Source: an uncultured Chloroflexota bacterium
GTDB lineage: Bacteria; Chloroflexota; Anaerolineae; Caldilineales; Caldilineaceae
DNA: 16,883 nucleotides
Assembly: GCA_903858085.1 (NCBI GenBank)
Contig: CAIOHJ010000203.1
Coordinates: 1 to 16,883 of the forward strand
Direction of reading: 5' to 3'
This document shows positions 9,640-16,883 of the stretch, piece after piece (positions within the stretch are counted from its first letter, which is position 1; every line of letters starts with the position of its first letter). The notes beneath the pieces are model-generated. The model had not been told where the DNA came from and searched no databases. It saw nothing but the letters and a program-made list of their open reading frames with translations. The position numbers and the translations under genes are program-made.

Positions 9640-11055
9640 ATGTCGACCCTACATGAAACGCTGGGCAAACAACAGCTGAGCCGCCGCGATCTGCTGCGCT
9701 GGAGCGCATTTGCCACCACCGGAGCGCTGCTCGCCGCCTGCGCCCCAGGCGTCGCCCCGAGCGGAGCCACCACCGGCGACAGCGCCCCGGCCCAGGCCAA
9801 AGTCCGCATCGTCGCCACCACCCAGATGCCGATCGAACAGTGGCAACCCGCCGTCGAACGCGCCGTCGACCAGCTGCCCGAAGTCGATCTGGTGCTCACC
9901 CAGACCAATATCAGCGAAGGTGGCTGGGCAGGCTACTCCGACCGGATCGTCACCCAGATCGCCGGCGGCGAGCAGCTCGACGTCATCATGATCGCAATCG
10001 AAGGGCTGGGCCTGCTGACCGACAAAAAAATCCTGGTGCCACTCGACGACTTCTTCCTGGCCGACCCCACCGAAAAAGCCATCCTGGACAACGATATTCA
10101 CCCCGTCCTGCGCGAAATGCTCCAGGTCGACGGCAAACAGATGGAGTACCCCTTCTCCTGGAACAACATGGTCATGTACTACAACACCGCTGTCTTTGAA
10201 GAGGCAGGCGTGGAACCGCCCACAACCGAATGGAACTGGGATGATTTCCTCGACACCTGCCTCAAGGTGGCCAACGTGCAGGGCAACGCCGACGACCGCT
10301 ACGCCTATTCCTTCTGGGGCAATGGAATGTTTGGCATGGCAGCCTGGTACTTCAACAACGATACCTCCCCCCTCAACGACTCCTGGACCGAATCCAACCT
10401 GATGGATCCCAAGGTCGCCGAGACCCTCCAGTTCATGGCCGACCTGATCCTCAAACACAAGGTCGCCCCCAACCCACAAGGCTGGGAAGAGTGGGCACAG
10501 TTCCACGCCGGCCACCTCGCCATGCGCACCTGCGGCCGCTGGTGCATCGCCAGCTCGCTGAACGAGAACTTTACCACCTACGACCTGCAATACCAGCCCC
10601 ACCGCGCCGGCCCGCTCCGGACCGTGGCCGGCACCGATGGCTGGGGCATCGCCGGCGCAACCAAAAGCCCCGACGCAGCCTGGAGTGTCACCAAGTTCCT
10701 CTCCAACAAGGATGCCTCGATCGACATGACTACCTCGGGCGGCAATATCCCGACCCTCCGCTCCGTGGCCGAACTGCCTCTCTTCGCCGAATATGGCCCA
10801 GCCAATACCGCTATCTTCTACGAGTCGCTCGACTACGCCAAAACTGTCCCCTCTCCCAAAAATTTCAACATCGTAGACCCCATTCTCAACCGCCACTACC
10901 AGACCATCTGGAACGGCGAAAAAAGCGTCGAAGAGGCCTTGGCCGCCGCCGACGCCGAGGTACGCGTCGAAATGGAAAAACTGCAGGCCGGACGCAGCTC
11001 GTTTGCTGGCGTCTCCACCAACAAGCTCGCCGCAGCCTGCGGCTGTGCACAGTAA
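9640..11055 (+). CDS. ABC-transporter sugar-binding lipoprotein with Tat-type signal
   Basis: A 471-residue extracellular solute-binding protein (family 1, MalE-like), which captures a sugar outside the membrane and delivers it to the permeases encoded next. AGGAGG (9626-9631) precedes the ATG by 8 bases. The signal region has a twin-arginine motif SRRDLLR (14-20), a hydrophobic stretch, and the lipobox LAAC with Cys34, predicting Tat export and lipid anchoring. A low-complexity linker (PGVAPSGATTGDSAPAQA) follows. The mature part contains YPFSWNNMVMYYNTAVFEEAGVEPP, the family hallmark near the hinge, and TDGWGIAGATKSPDAAWSVTKFL, another typical block. The protein ends ACGCAQ, an unusual CxC tail. 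A hairpin at 11072-11105 follows, consistent with higher expression than the permeases. Confidence 0.95.
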   Translation: MSTLHETLGKQQLSRRDLLRWSAFATTGALLAACAPGVAPSGATTGDSAPAQAKVRIVATTQMPIEQWQPAVERAVDQLPEVDLVLTQTNISEGGWAGYSDRIVTQIAGGEQLDVIMIAIEGLGLLTDKKILVPLDDFFLADPTEKAILDNDIHPVLREMLQVDGKQMEYPFSWNNMVMYYNTAVFEEAGVEPPTTEWNWDDFLDTCLKVANVQGNADDRYAYSFWGNGMFGMAAWYFNNDTSPLNDSWTESNLMDPKVAETLQFMADLILKHKVAPNPQGWEEWAQFHAGHLAMRTCGRWCIASSLNENFTTYDLQYQPHRAGPLRTVAGTDGWGIAGATKSPDAAWSVTKFLSNKDASIDMTTSGGNIPTLRSVAELPLFAEYGPANTAIFYESLDYAKTVPSPKNFNIVDPILNRHYQTIWNGEKSVEEALAAADAEVRVEMEKLQAGRSSFAGVSTNKLAAACGCAQ

Positions 11056-11071
11056 TTCTCCCTGCCCTCGA

Positions 11072-11105
11072 CGGCTGCAAGGACACCCCGGTGCCCTTGC
11101 AGCCG
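11072..11105 (+). other. Intercistronic hairpin between binding protein and permease genes
   Basis: CGGCTGCAAGG (11072-11082) and CCTTGCAGCCG (11095-11105) pair perfectly over 11 bp, with inner CAC/GTG pairing possible. No T-run follows and the next gene starts 51 bases later, so it fits a partial terminator or a 3' stabiliser of the binding-protein mRNA, as is common in sugar ABC operons. Confidence 0.6.
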
Positions 11106-11155
11106 GGTAACTCCAGCCATGTGCTTTGCGTCTGCTCGCTAGCCAGGAGGTGAAT

Positions 11156-12103
11156 GTGGCGACCGTGGCCAGCCATTCTGCTTCATCAAGTGTCTCCACC
11201 AAGGGCTGGTTTGCCCAGAGACACACCAATCGCGTCCAAGAAATCTTTGCCGGCTACCTTTTCGTGCTGCCAGCGGCTCTCTCACTCTTCGTCTTTCTGG
11301 TTGCACCCATCCTGGCAGCTTTTGTCCTGGTCTTTATGCGCTACGATGTGCTCTCCCCGCCAGAATACGTCGGCCTGCACAACCTGAACCAGCTGTTCGC
11401 AGACACCCGTCTGCGCGAGATCTACTGGAATACAGTGCGGTTCGTCGTCTTTGCCACCCTCTTCAACAATCTCCTGGGCCTCCTGCTGGCGATGGGAGTC
11501 AACCGAACAATGCACGCCGCAGTGAAATACCTGCTGCGCACCGCCCTCTTTTTCCCCGTGCTCACCACCACCGCCTCGCTGGCACTCGTCTGGAATTTTT
11601 TGCTCACCCAAGACCGGGGGGTCATCAATTTTCTGCTGCAGCAGATCGGGCTCGAACCCGTTCCCTGGCTCAGCAGCTCCTCCTGGGCGATGGTCTCTGT
11701 TGTGCTCTTCGACGTCTGGCGAGCCTGCGGTTTCTTGATGGTCATCTACCTGGCCGGCCTGCAGGCGATCCCCGAGTCACTCTACGAGGCCGCCTCGATC
11801 GACGGGGCCAATCAGTTCCAACGCATGCGCTATATCACCCTGCCCCTCCTCTCCCCAACCGCTTTTTTTGCACTGATTGTCTCACTGATCGGCGCAGCAC
11901 AGGTCTTTGACAATGTCTGGGTGCTCACCGGCGGCGGACCTGCCGACGCCACCCGCCTGATCGTGCTCTATATCTACGAGATCGGTTTCAAACGGTTTGA
12001 AATGGGCTACGCAGCCGCTGTTTCGCTGACCCTCTTTCTCATCCTGATCGGACTCACCCTGTTTCAGTTTCGGATGTCGCGCCGCTGGGTCCATTACGAC
12101 TGA
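11156..12103 (+). CDS. Sugar ABC-transporter permease, MalF/UgpA-like
   Basis: A 315-residue inner-membrane permease that forms the translocation channel with the next gene's product. I choose the GTG at 11156 because AGGAGG (11145-11150) sits 5 bases upstream; an in-frame TTG at 11126 lacks such a site. The first membrane segment is GYLFVLPAALSLFVFLVAPI, and about six hydrophobic segments are seen in all. The cytoplasmic EAA loop that docks the ATPase is EAASIDGANQFQRMRYITLPLLSP, starting at residue 211. The conserved segment VWVLTGGGPADATRLIVLYIYEIGF also marks the MalF/UgpA class. It is 100 bases after the binding-protein gene and 17 bases before the second permease. Confidence 0.95.
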   Translation: MATVASHSASSSVSTKGWFAQRHTNRVQEIFAGYLFVLPAALSLFVFLVAPILAAFVLVFMRYDVLSPPEYVGLHNLNQLFADTRLREIYWNTVRFVVFATLFNNLLGLLLAMGVNRTMHAAVKYLLRTALFFPVLTTTASLALVWNFLLTQDRGVINFLLQQIGLEPVPWLSSSSWAMVSVVLFDVWRACGFLMVIYLAGLQAIPESLYEAASIDGANQFQRMRYITLPLLSPTAFFALIVSLIGAAQVFDNVWVLTGGGPADATRLIVLYIYEIGFKRFEMGYAAAVSLTLFLILIGLTLFQFRMSRRWVHYD

Positions 12104-12120
12104 GTGGACGAGGAGATCGT

Positions 12121-13011
12121 ATGGCTACTTCTTTGCAAACTTCCACACCGCAGACCCCATCTGCTCCGTTCCAGCCCAAGCTGCTCCTGCGCCTCGGCGA
12201 GCTCTTGATCTGGATCTTTCTGGTCGGGATGGCGCTGATCGAGTTCGCTCCGATCAGCTGGATCTTCGCCACCTCCCTGCGTGCCCCGTCCGAGTCCTTC
12301 AATCTGCCCCCCGATTTCTGGCCGACCTCTTTTCGCTGGGACAACTACCTGGCAGTGATCCAATCCCCCCAGATCAATTTTCTGCTCTTTTTTTGGAACA
12401 GCCTCAAGATCGCGCTGCTCGCCACCCTCGCCCAGCTGCTGACCTGCTCGATGGCAGGCTTTTCTTTCGCCCGTCTTCGCTACCCCGGGCGCGACACCCT
12501 CTTTTTTGTCTTTCTCTCCTCGCTGATGGTGCCAGCCACTGTGATTATGATCCCCACCTTCATTTTGATCCGCTCGATCAATCTGCTGGACAGCCATTGG
12601 GCCCTGATCCTGCCGGCAACCACCAGCGCCTTCGGCGTCTTTCTGCTGCGCCAGGCCTTCATGGGGCTGCCCAGCGAGCTGACCGACGCAGCCCGCATCG
12701 ACGGCGCCAATTACTGGCGAATCTACTGGCAGATCGCTTTGCCACTGGTCGGCCCAGCCCTCTCGGCGTTGGGAATTTTTACCTTTCTCGCCGCCTGGAA
12801 CAATTTTCTCGGCCCCGTTCTCTACCTGCGCAGCTGGGACAACTATACTTTCCCCATCGCGATCGTCATGCTCAACGGCTACATGGGCTCCGGCAACCGC
12901 GCCCATGTGCTGGCAGCGGTCATGATCTCCATCTTCCCTGTGCTGCTTTTCTTCCTGCTGGCCCAACGCTTTGTCATCCGCGGCATTGCAGTCACCGGGC
13001 TGAAAGGATAG
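12121..13011 (+). CDS. Sugar ABC-transporter permease, MalG/UgpE-like
   Basis: A 296-residue inner-membrane permease, partner of the preceding one. The ATG has GAGGAG (12110-12115) 5 bases upstream. Class markers are ISWIFATSLRAPSE in the first periplasmic part, NSLKIALLATLAQLL and AGFSFARLRYPGRD. The EAA-type loop is TDAARIDGANYWRIYWQIALPL, starting near residue 188, followed by FTFLAAWNNFLGP. Six membrane segments are expected. The DUF624-like gene begins 3 bases after its stop, with a ribosome binding site lying inside this gene's end, so translation is probably coupled. No ATP-binding subunit is encoded in the visible operon; shared MsmK/UgpC-type ATPases serve such systems in other bacteria. 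Confidence 0.95.
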   Translation: MATSLQTSTPQTPSAPFQPKLLLRLGELLIWIFLVGMALIEFAPISWIFATSLRAPSESFNLPPDFWPTSFRWDNYLAVIQSPQINFLLFFWNSLKIALLATLAQLLTCSMAGFSFARLRYPGRDTLFFVFLSSLMVPATVIMIPTFILIRSINLLDSHWALILPATTSAFGVFLLRQAFMGLPSELTDAARIDGANYWRIYWQIALPLVGPALSALGIFTFLAAWNNFLGPVLYLRSWDNYTFPIAIVMLNGYMGSGNRAHVLAAVMISIFPVLLFFLLAQRFVIRGIAVTGLKG

Positions 13012-13014
13012 CCC

Positions 13015-13713
13015 ATGCCCCCCTGCCCGACACCCCAGCCCCAACACGAAGAGGAACGGCTGACCACGCTGACCTACCTGCCCGAAACAGTGCGCTGTCT
13101 GTGGGACAACCTCCCCCACCTGCTGGCAGGCTCACTCTTTTTCAGCATGGCCTGCGCCCCCACTTTTGTGCTGACGGTGCTGGGCCTGCCCTGGCTCGCT
13201 CTGCTGGCAGCCGCCGGGGTGGCAGCCCCCGCCTACACCGGCCTGCTCGCCTTCCTCGGCGACCTGGCCAGCGACCGCCCCCCCCGTACCCTGCTGACCG
13301 GCTACCGCCTGCACTGGCTCGACAGCCTGCGGCTGGCCGCACTCGGCAGCGCACCGCTGGGCCTCGCCCTGGCCACACTGCCCCCCCTTCCCCCCAATCT
13401 GCTCTCCCCACTCGCCCTCTTCTGGGTGGCACTGCTCCTGCTCTGCTGCCTCGTCGCCACAGTCATCTTTTTGTATGCGTTCCCCCTGCGAGCCCTCTAC
13501 CCAACTCGCCTGGGGCTCCTCCTCCAAAACAGTTTTCTGCTCGCCGCCCGCTACCTGACCCATACCCTGGGACTGCTGGCCCTGGCCGTGCTGATGGGCT
13601 TCGCCGTTGTCTATGCCAGCCTGGGGCTGCTGCTGATCCTGCCAGCCATGCTGGCTCTGTTCGCTGTCACCAACTGTCTCCTGGTCGTTCGCACCGAATT
13701 GAGGCACGTATGA
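13015..13713 (+). CDS. Integral membrane protein, possibly DUF624/YesL-like
   Basis: A 232-residue hydrophobic protein with an N-terminal polar stretch of about 25 residues and then four to six membrane segments. One is followed by the loop SDRPPRTLLTGYRLHWLDSLRLAALG; the last is LGLLLILPAMLALFAVTNCLLVV. AAAGGA (13003-13008) lies 6 bases before the ATG. It is tightly packed: 3 bases after the permease and a 4-base ATGA overlap with the GTPase gene, so its product is probably made in proportion with both. Size, topology and position beside sugar ABC permeases resemble the DUF624/YesL family, a common companion of oligosaccharide transporters with no proven role, but the sequence match is not strong enough to be sure. 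Confidence 0.75.
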   Translation: MPPCPTPQPQHEEERLTTLTYLPETVRCLWDNLPHLLAGSLFFSMACAPTFVLTVLGLPWLALLAAAGVAAPAYTGLLAFLGDLASDRPPRTLLTGYRLHWLDSLRLAALGSAPLGLALATLPPLPPNLLSPLALFWVALLLLCCLVATVIFLYAFPLRALYPTRLGLLLQNSFLLAARYLTHTLGLLALAVLMGFAVVYASLGLLLILPAMLALFAVTNCLLVVRTELRHV

Positions 13714-14777
13714 CCCTCCCTCTGATTCTGGTCGGCGGCTTTTTGGGCGCTGGCAAGACCTCTCTGCTGCTCGCAGCTGCCCAAAAACTTGCCGCCCGCG
13801 GCCAACGGGTAGGGCTGGTGACCAACGACCAGGGCGACCAGCTGGTCGATACCGCTCTGCTCGAACACCACCAGCTCCCCGTCGTCGAAGTGGCCGGCGG
13901 CTGTTTTTGCTGCCGTTACCCCGATCTGCTGCGGGCACTCACCACCTTGCAGCAGCGTGTCGCCCCCGACGTGATCCTGGCCGAACCGGTCGGCAGCTGC
14001 ACCGACCTGCACGCCACCGTGATCCGCCCCCTCCAGCGCCAGCCCGACAGCCCCTTCCGCATCGCCCCCCTCTCCATCACCTATGACCCGCTGCGCACAC
14101 CCCGCCGTTTTGCCGCCGAAGTCGACTACCTGTTCCAGCGCCAGCTCGCCGAAGCCGAGTTTGTCGTGCTGACCAAACAAGATCTGGCCGACGCACGCGC
14201 CGCCAGCCAGGCCGCCGCCAGCCAGGCCAGACATTCAGGCGCCGAACAAATCTTCGCCCTCTCCTCCGCCACCGGCGAAGGGGTCGACAGCTGGCTGGAC
14301 GCAGTGCTCACCTCGACCAGCCGCACCGACCGCCAGATGGAGATCGACTACGCCACCTACGCCGCCGGCGAAGCCGCACTCGGCTGGCTCAACGCCAGCG
14401 GCACCCTCTCGGCACAACAGCCCTTTTCACCCTACAACTGGACCAACGCCCTGCTCCGCATGCTGGAAAGCTCCCTCAGAGAGCGCAGCTGCGAAATTGC
14501 CCACCTCAAGATCTCCGCAGAGACCGCAGCAGGACTCTGCAAAGCCAGCATTACCCAGAGCCACGGGCCAGTCAGCTGGGACTCGTCCCCAACCAAGCAG
14601 CCGACGACAACGCTCACCTTCCTCCTCAACGCACGCGTCCAATCCCCCCCCACCACGCTGGAGTCCGTCGTCCGCAGGGTCTTCGACGAGCTGACCCCCT
14701 CCCCCGATTTCCACTGCCAGTTTACCCAGTTTGAATGCTTTAGCCCCCTCCCCCCCACCCCCACCTACCGCATCTAA
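13710..14777 (+). CDS. G3E-type GTPase, CobW/P47K (COG0523) family
   Basis: A 355-residue P-loop GTPase of the group that includes CobW, HypB, UreG and metal-chaperone COG0523 proteins. Walker A is GGFLGAGKT at 9-17. The CxCC metal-binding motif is GGCFCC with Cys65, Cys67 and Cys68. The segment VILAEPVGSCTDLHATVIRPL corresponds to the switch region with the family's Glu, and TKQD at 155-158 replaces the usual NKxD base-recognition motif. The C-terminal half (MEIDYATYAAGEAALGWLNA onward) does not look like the standard CobW C-terminal domain but like a P47K-type tail. The start overlaps the previous stop as ATGA. Known relatives insert or deliver Zn, Co or Ni; why one lies in a sugar operon is not explained by the sequence. 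Confidence 0.9.
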   Translation: MTLPLILVGGFLGAGKTSLLLAAAQKLAARGQRVGLVTNDQGDQLVDTALLEHHQLPVVEVAGGCFCCRYPDLLRALTTLQQRVAPDVILAEPVGSCTDLHATVIRPLQRQPDSPFRIAPLSITYDPLRTPRRFAAEVDYLFQRQLAEAEFVVLTKQDLADARAASQAAASQARHSGAEQIFALSSATGEGVDSWLDAVLTSTSRTDRQMEIDYATYAAGEAALGWLNASGTLSAQQPFSPYNWTNALLRMLESSLRERSCEIAHLKISAETAAGLCKASITQSHGPVSWDSSPTKQPTTTLTFLLNARVQSPPTTLESVVRRVFDELTPSPDFHCQFTQFECFSPLPPTPTYRI

Positions 14778-14818
14778 CCCTTTTGTATCCGTTCGCCCAT
14801 CACAAAGACGAGGTTTTC

Positions 14819-16883
14819 ATGGCCGACTTTACCTACCAAGGCAGCAAGACCACCCAAATCAGCTTCCCCCTCGGCGGCATCGGCAGCGGCGCCGTCGGGC
14901 TCGCTGGCAACGGGCGCCTGGTCGACTGGGAAATTTTCAACCGCCCCAACAAAGGCAGCGTCAACGGGTTTTCCCACTTTGCCATACGCGCCGAGGCCAA
15001 CGGCGAGATGCTCGACGCCCGCATTCTGCATGGCGATCTGGTCGCCCCCTACCAAGGAGAATTGCACGCCCCCCACTTTCAAAGCCTGGGCTGGGGCCCG
15101 CGCCGCGAATACATGACCGGCCTTCCCCACTTCGCCGATCTGACCTTCCAAGGCGAATACCCAATTGCCACCCTCGCTTTCGCCGACAGCCGTTTTCCAG
15201 GCAGCGTGACCCTGGATGCCTTCAGCCCGCTGATCCCCCTCAACGACCGCGATTCGAGCCTGCCAGCGGCCTTCTTTGCTTACACAATCACCAACACCAC
15301 CCACCAGACCCTCGACTACACACTGGTCGGGGTGCTCGCCAACCCGCTGCCCGCCAACAACCTGAACAGCGTCGCCAGCCAGGAGTGGGGCCAGACCCTC
15401 CACCTGCGCTCCGACAGCCTGGAACCGGGCACCCCCCACTTCGGGGATCTGACCCTGGCCACCGATGCCGGTCTGACCCGCGACACCCAGGTCAGCTGGC
15501 AAGAATACTGGTTCCGCGGGGTCTGGTTCGACAGCCTCGAAGTCTACTGGAAAGATCTGACAACCCCCGGACCCTTCCAAAATCGCCTCTATCCCCCCGA
15601 ACGGGCCGGCAAAGCCAACGAGGGCATGCTGGCCGTCCACTTCCAGCTCGCCCCCGGCGAATCGCGCACCGTACGGTATGTCATCTCCTGGAGCTTCCCC
15701 ACCTGCGACAATTACTGGAAACCCGACCAGACACTGCCAGAAGGTGTGAACCCCACCTGGCAAAATTATTACGCCACCGTCTGGCCCGACTCTCTGGCCA
15801 GCGCCCGCTATGCCCTCGCCGAGTGGGATCGCCTCTTCACCGAAACCGACCAGTTTCGTCGAGCCCTCTTCGCCTCGTCGCTGCCCCCCGCCGCACTCGA
15901 TGCCATTTCAGCCAATCTGGCCATCCTCAAATCCCCCACAGTGCTGCGCCTGGAAGATGGCACCTTCTACGGCTGGGAAGGCTGCCACCCCGATGCAGGC
16001 TGCTGTGAAGGCAGCTGCACCCACGTCTGGAACTACCAGCAGACCCTGCCCTTCCTCTTCCCCGCACTGGAACGGTCGATGCGAGAGGCAGATTTCCAGT
16101 ACAACCTGCGCCCGGACGGCGGCATGGCCTTCCGCCTCCAATTGCCGATCGGCGCCAGACGCTGGGAGTTCCGCCCCTGCGCCGACGGCCAGTTCGGCGG
16201 CGTGCTGAAAACCTACCGCGACTGGAAGATCTGTGGCGATACCGCATGGCTGCGCAAGCTCTGGCCGGCTGTCCAACAGTCCCTGGAATTCGCCTGGCAC
16301 CCCCAAAACGAAGACCGCTGGGACCCAGAAAAGAGTGGCGTGCTCTGGGGACGCCAACACCATACCCTGGACATGGAACTCTTTGAACCCAACGCCTGGC
16401 TCACCGGGATCTACCTGGCCGCGCTCAAAGCCGCCGCCGAAATGGCCGAACATCTCGGCGACTCCGACGCAGCCGCCGAATACCGCACCATCTTCGCCAA
16501 AGGCAAGCGCTGGGCCGACACCCACCTCTTCAACGGCGAATATTATGTCCAGCGCATCGATCTCAACGACCGCGCCGTTGTCGAAGCCTTTGCCGGAGAT
16601 GAAAGTGTGCTGATGGGCGGCTCCACAATGGAAGCCTACTGGGACGCAGAACACCAGGAGATCAAGTACCAGATCGGCGAAGGCTCCAGCATCGACCAGG
16701 TGCTGGGCCAATGGCACGCCAGCCTCTACGGGCTCGGAGAAATTTTTGACCCGGCCCAGGTGCGCAGCGCCAACGCCGCCATCTACAAATACAACTTCAT
16801 TCCAGTCATGGGAGAGGTATACAACCCCTGCCGCATCTACTGCCTCAACGACGAAGGCGGGCTGGTCATCTGTGCCTGGCCCA
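14819..16883 (+). CDS. GH116 glycoside hydrolase (beta-glucosidase/GBA2-like), 3' end outside window
   Basis: The first 688 residues of a glycosidase of the GH116 (GBA2, DUF608) family; relatives are about 800 residues, so the catalytic part is largely visible. The N-terminal beta-rich domain opens with FPLGGIGSGAVGLAGNGRLVDWEIFNRP. The catalytic (alpha/alpha) domain begins near residue 350. By comparison with GBA2, whose nucleophile lies in LEGQE, the likely nucleophile is Glu387 in YGWEGC, and the acid/base is Asp518 in HTLDMELF, ahead of AWLTGIYLAAL. CTHVWNYQQTLPFLFPALERSMRE is a strong family block. Four cysteines (389, 395, 396, 400) follow the nucleophile closely. There is no signal peptide, so it should act in the cytoplasm on imported beta-glucosides or similar. 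GAGG lies 5 bases before the ATG; the GTPase stop is 41 bases upstream. Confidence 0.92.
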   Translation, partial: MADFTYQGSKTTQISFPLGGIGSGAVGLAGNGRLVDWEIFNRPNKGSVNGFSHFAIRAEANGEMLDARILHGDLVAPYQGELHAPHFQSLGWGPRREYMTGLPHFADLTFQGEYPIATLAFADSRFPGSVTLDAFSPLIPLNDRDSSLPAAFFAYTITNTTHQTLDYTLVGVLANPLPANNLNSVASQEWGQTLHLRSDSLEPGTPHFGDLTLATDAGLTRDTQVSWQEYWFRGVWFDSLEVYWKDLTTPGPFQNRLYPPERAGKANEGMLAVHFQLAPGESRTVRYVISWSFPTCDNYWKPDQTLPEGVNPTWQNYYATVWPDSLASARYALAEWDRLFTETDQFRRALFASSLPPAALDAISANLAILKSPTVLRLEDGTFYGWEGCHPDAGCCEGSCTHVWNYQQTLPFLFPALERSMREADFQYNLRPDGGMAFRLQLPIGARRWEFRPCADGQFGGVLKTYRDWKICGDTAWLRKLWPAVQQSLEFAWHPQNEDRWDPEKSGVLWGRQHHTLDMELFEPNAWLTGIYLAALKAAAEMAEHLGDSDAAAEYRTIFAKGKRWADTHLFNGEYYVQRIDLNDRAVVEAFAGDESVLMGGSTMEAYWDAEHQEIKYQIGEGSSIDQVLGQWHASLYGLGEIFDPAQVRSANAAIYKYNFIPVMGEVYNPCRIYCLNDEGGLVICAWP

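Noticed and set aside
12393..13709. Long plus-strand open frame running into the GTPase gene through the second permease and the DUF624-like gene
   Set aside because: Upstream of 13710 it encodes only a Pro/Arg/His-rich out-of-frame translation of two real genes. The GTPase motifs begin at 13710, with an ATGA overlap.
14731..16008. 425-codon plus-strand frame within the GH116 region
   Set aside because: It is Arg/Pro-rich with no family blocks. The frame starting at 14819 gives a continuous GH116 protein with catalytic motifs.

Overview
The window is high in G+C and strongly C-rich on the coding strand of most genes. It looks like a heterotrophic bacterium with many sugar-uptake operons. The mix of a Tat-type lipoprotein sugar-binding protein, MalF/MalG-like permeases with no local ATPase, a GH116 enzyme, a P47K-type G3E GTPase and a Gfo/Idh plus TIM-barrel pair would fit a Chloroflexota lineage such as Caldilineales. 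That placement is inference from gene content only, as no marker gene is present.

Layout. (1) 1-450: the 3' end of an IS66-type transposase gene, then a 105-bp imperfect palindrome that resembles a relic of mobile-element ends. (2) 544-1394, minus strand: a two-gene unit made of a 39-residue signal-peptide-like peptide and a 227-residue membrane protein built from four copies of one repeat. It has a sigma70-like promoter and overlapping palindromes upstream. (3) 1794-4122, plus strand: a promoter, a hairpin or operator, a Gfo/Idh/MocA oxidoreductase, a xylose-isomerase-like TIM-barrel protein and a strong hairpin. (4) 4260-5015, minus strand: a SAM-dependent methyltransferase convergent with the previous unit. 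(5) 5454-8292: pyruvate phosphate dikinase as a single gene with a clear terminator. (6) 8390 to the window end: a regulatory region with a perfect palindrome, helically phased A/T-tracts, a near-consensus promoter and an operator candidate. It drives a LacI-family regulator, a Tat lipoprotein sugar-binding protein, two ABC permeases, a DUF624-like membrane protein, a G3E GTPase with a CxCC motif, and a GH116 glycosidase that runs off the window.

How the parts may work together. The last operon reads as import of a glucoside or related oligosaccharide, followed by cytoplasmic hydrolysis by the GH116 enzyme under LacI-type control. The ATPase is presumably supplied in trans. The oxidoreductase and TIM-barrel pair is a typical sugar or cyclitol oxidation and isomerisation module and could act on related substrates, but nothing in the sequence ties it to the operon. 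The least explained items are the G3E GTPase inside a sugar operon, next to a glycosidase with four cysteines beside its predicted nucleophile, and the small peptide with the four-repeat membrane protein.
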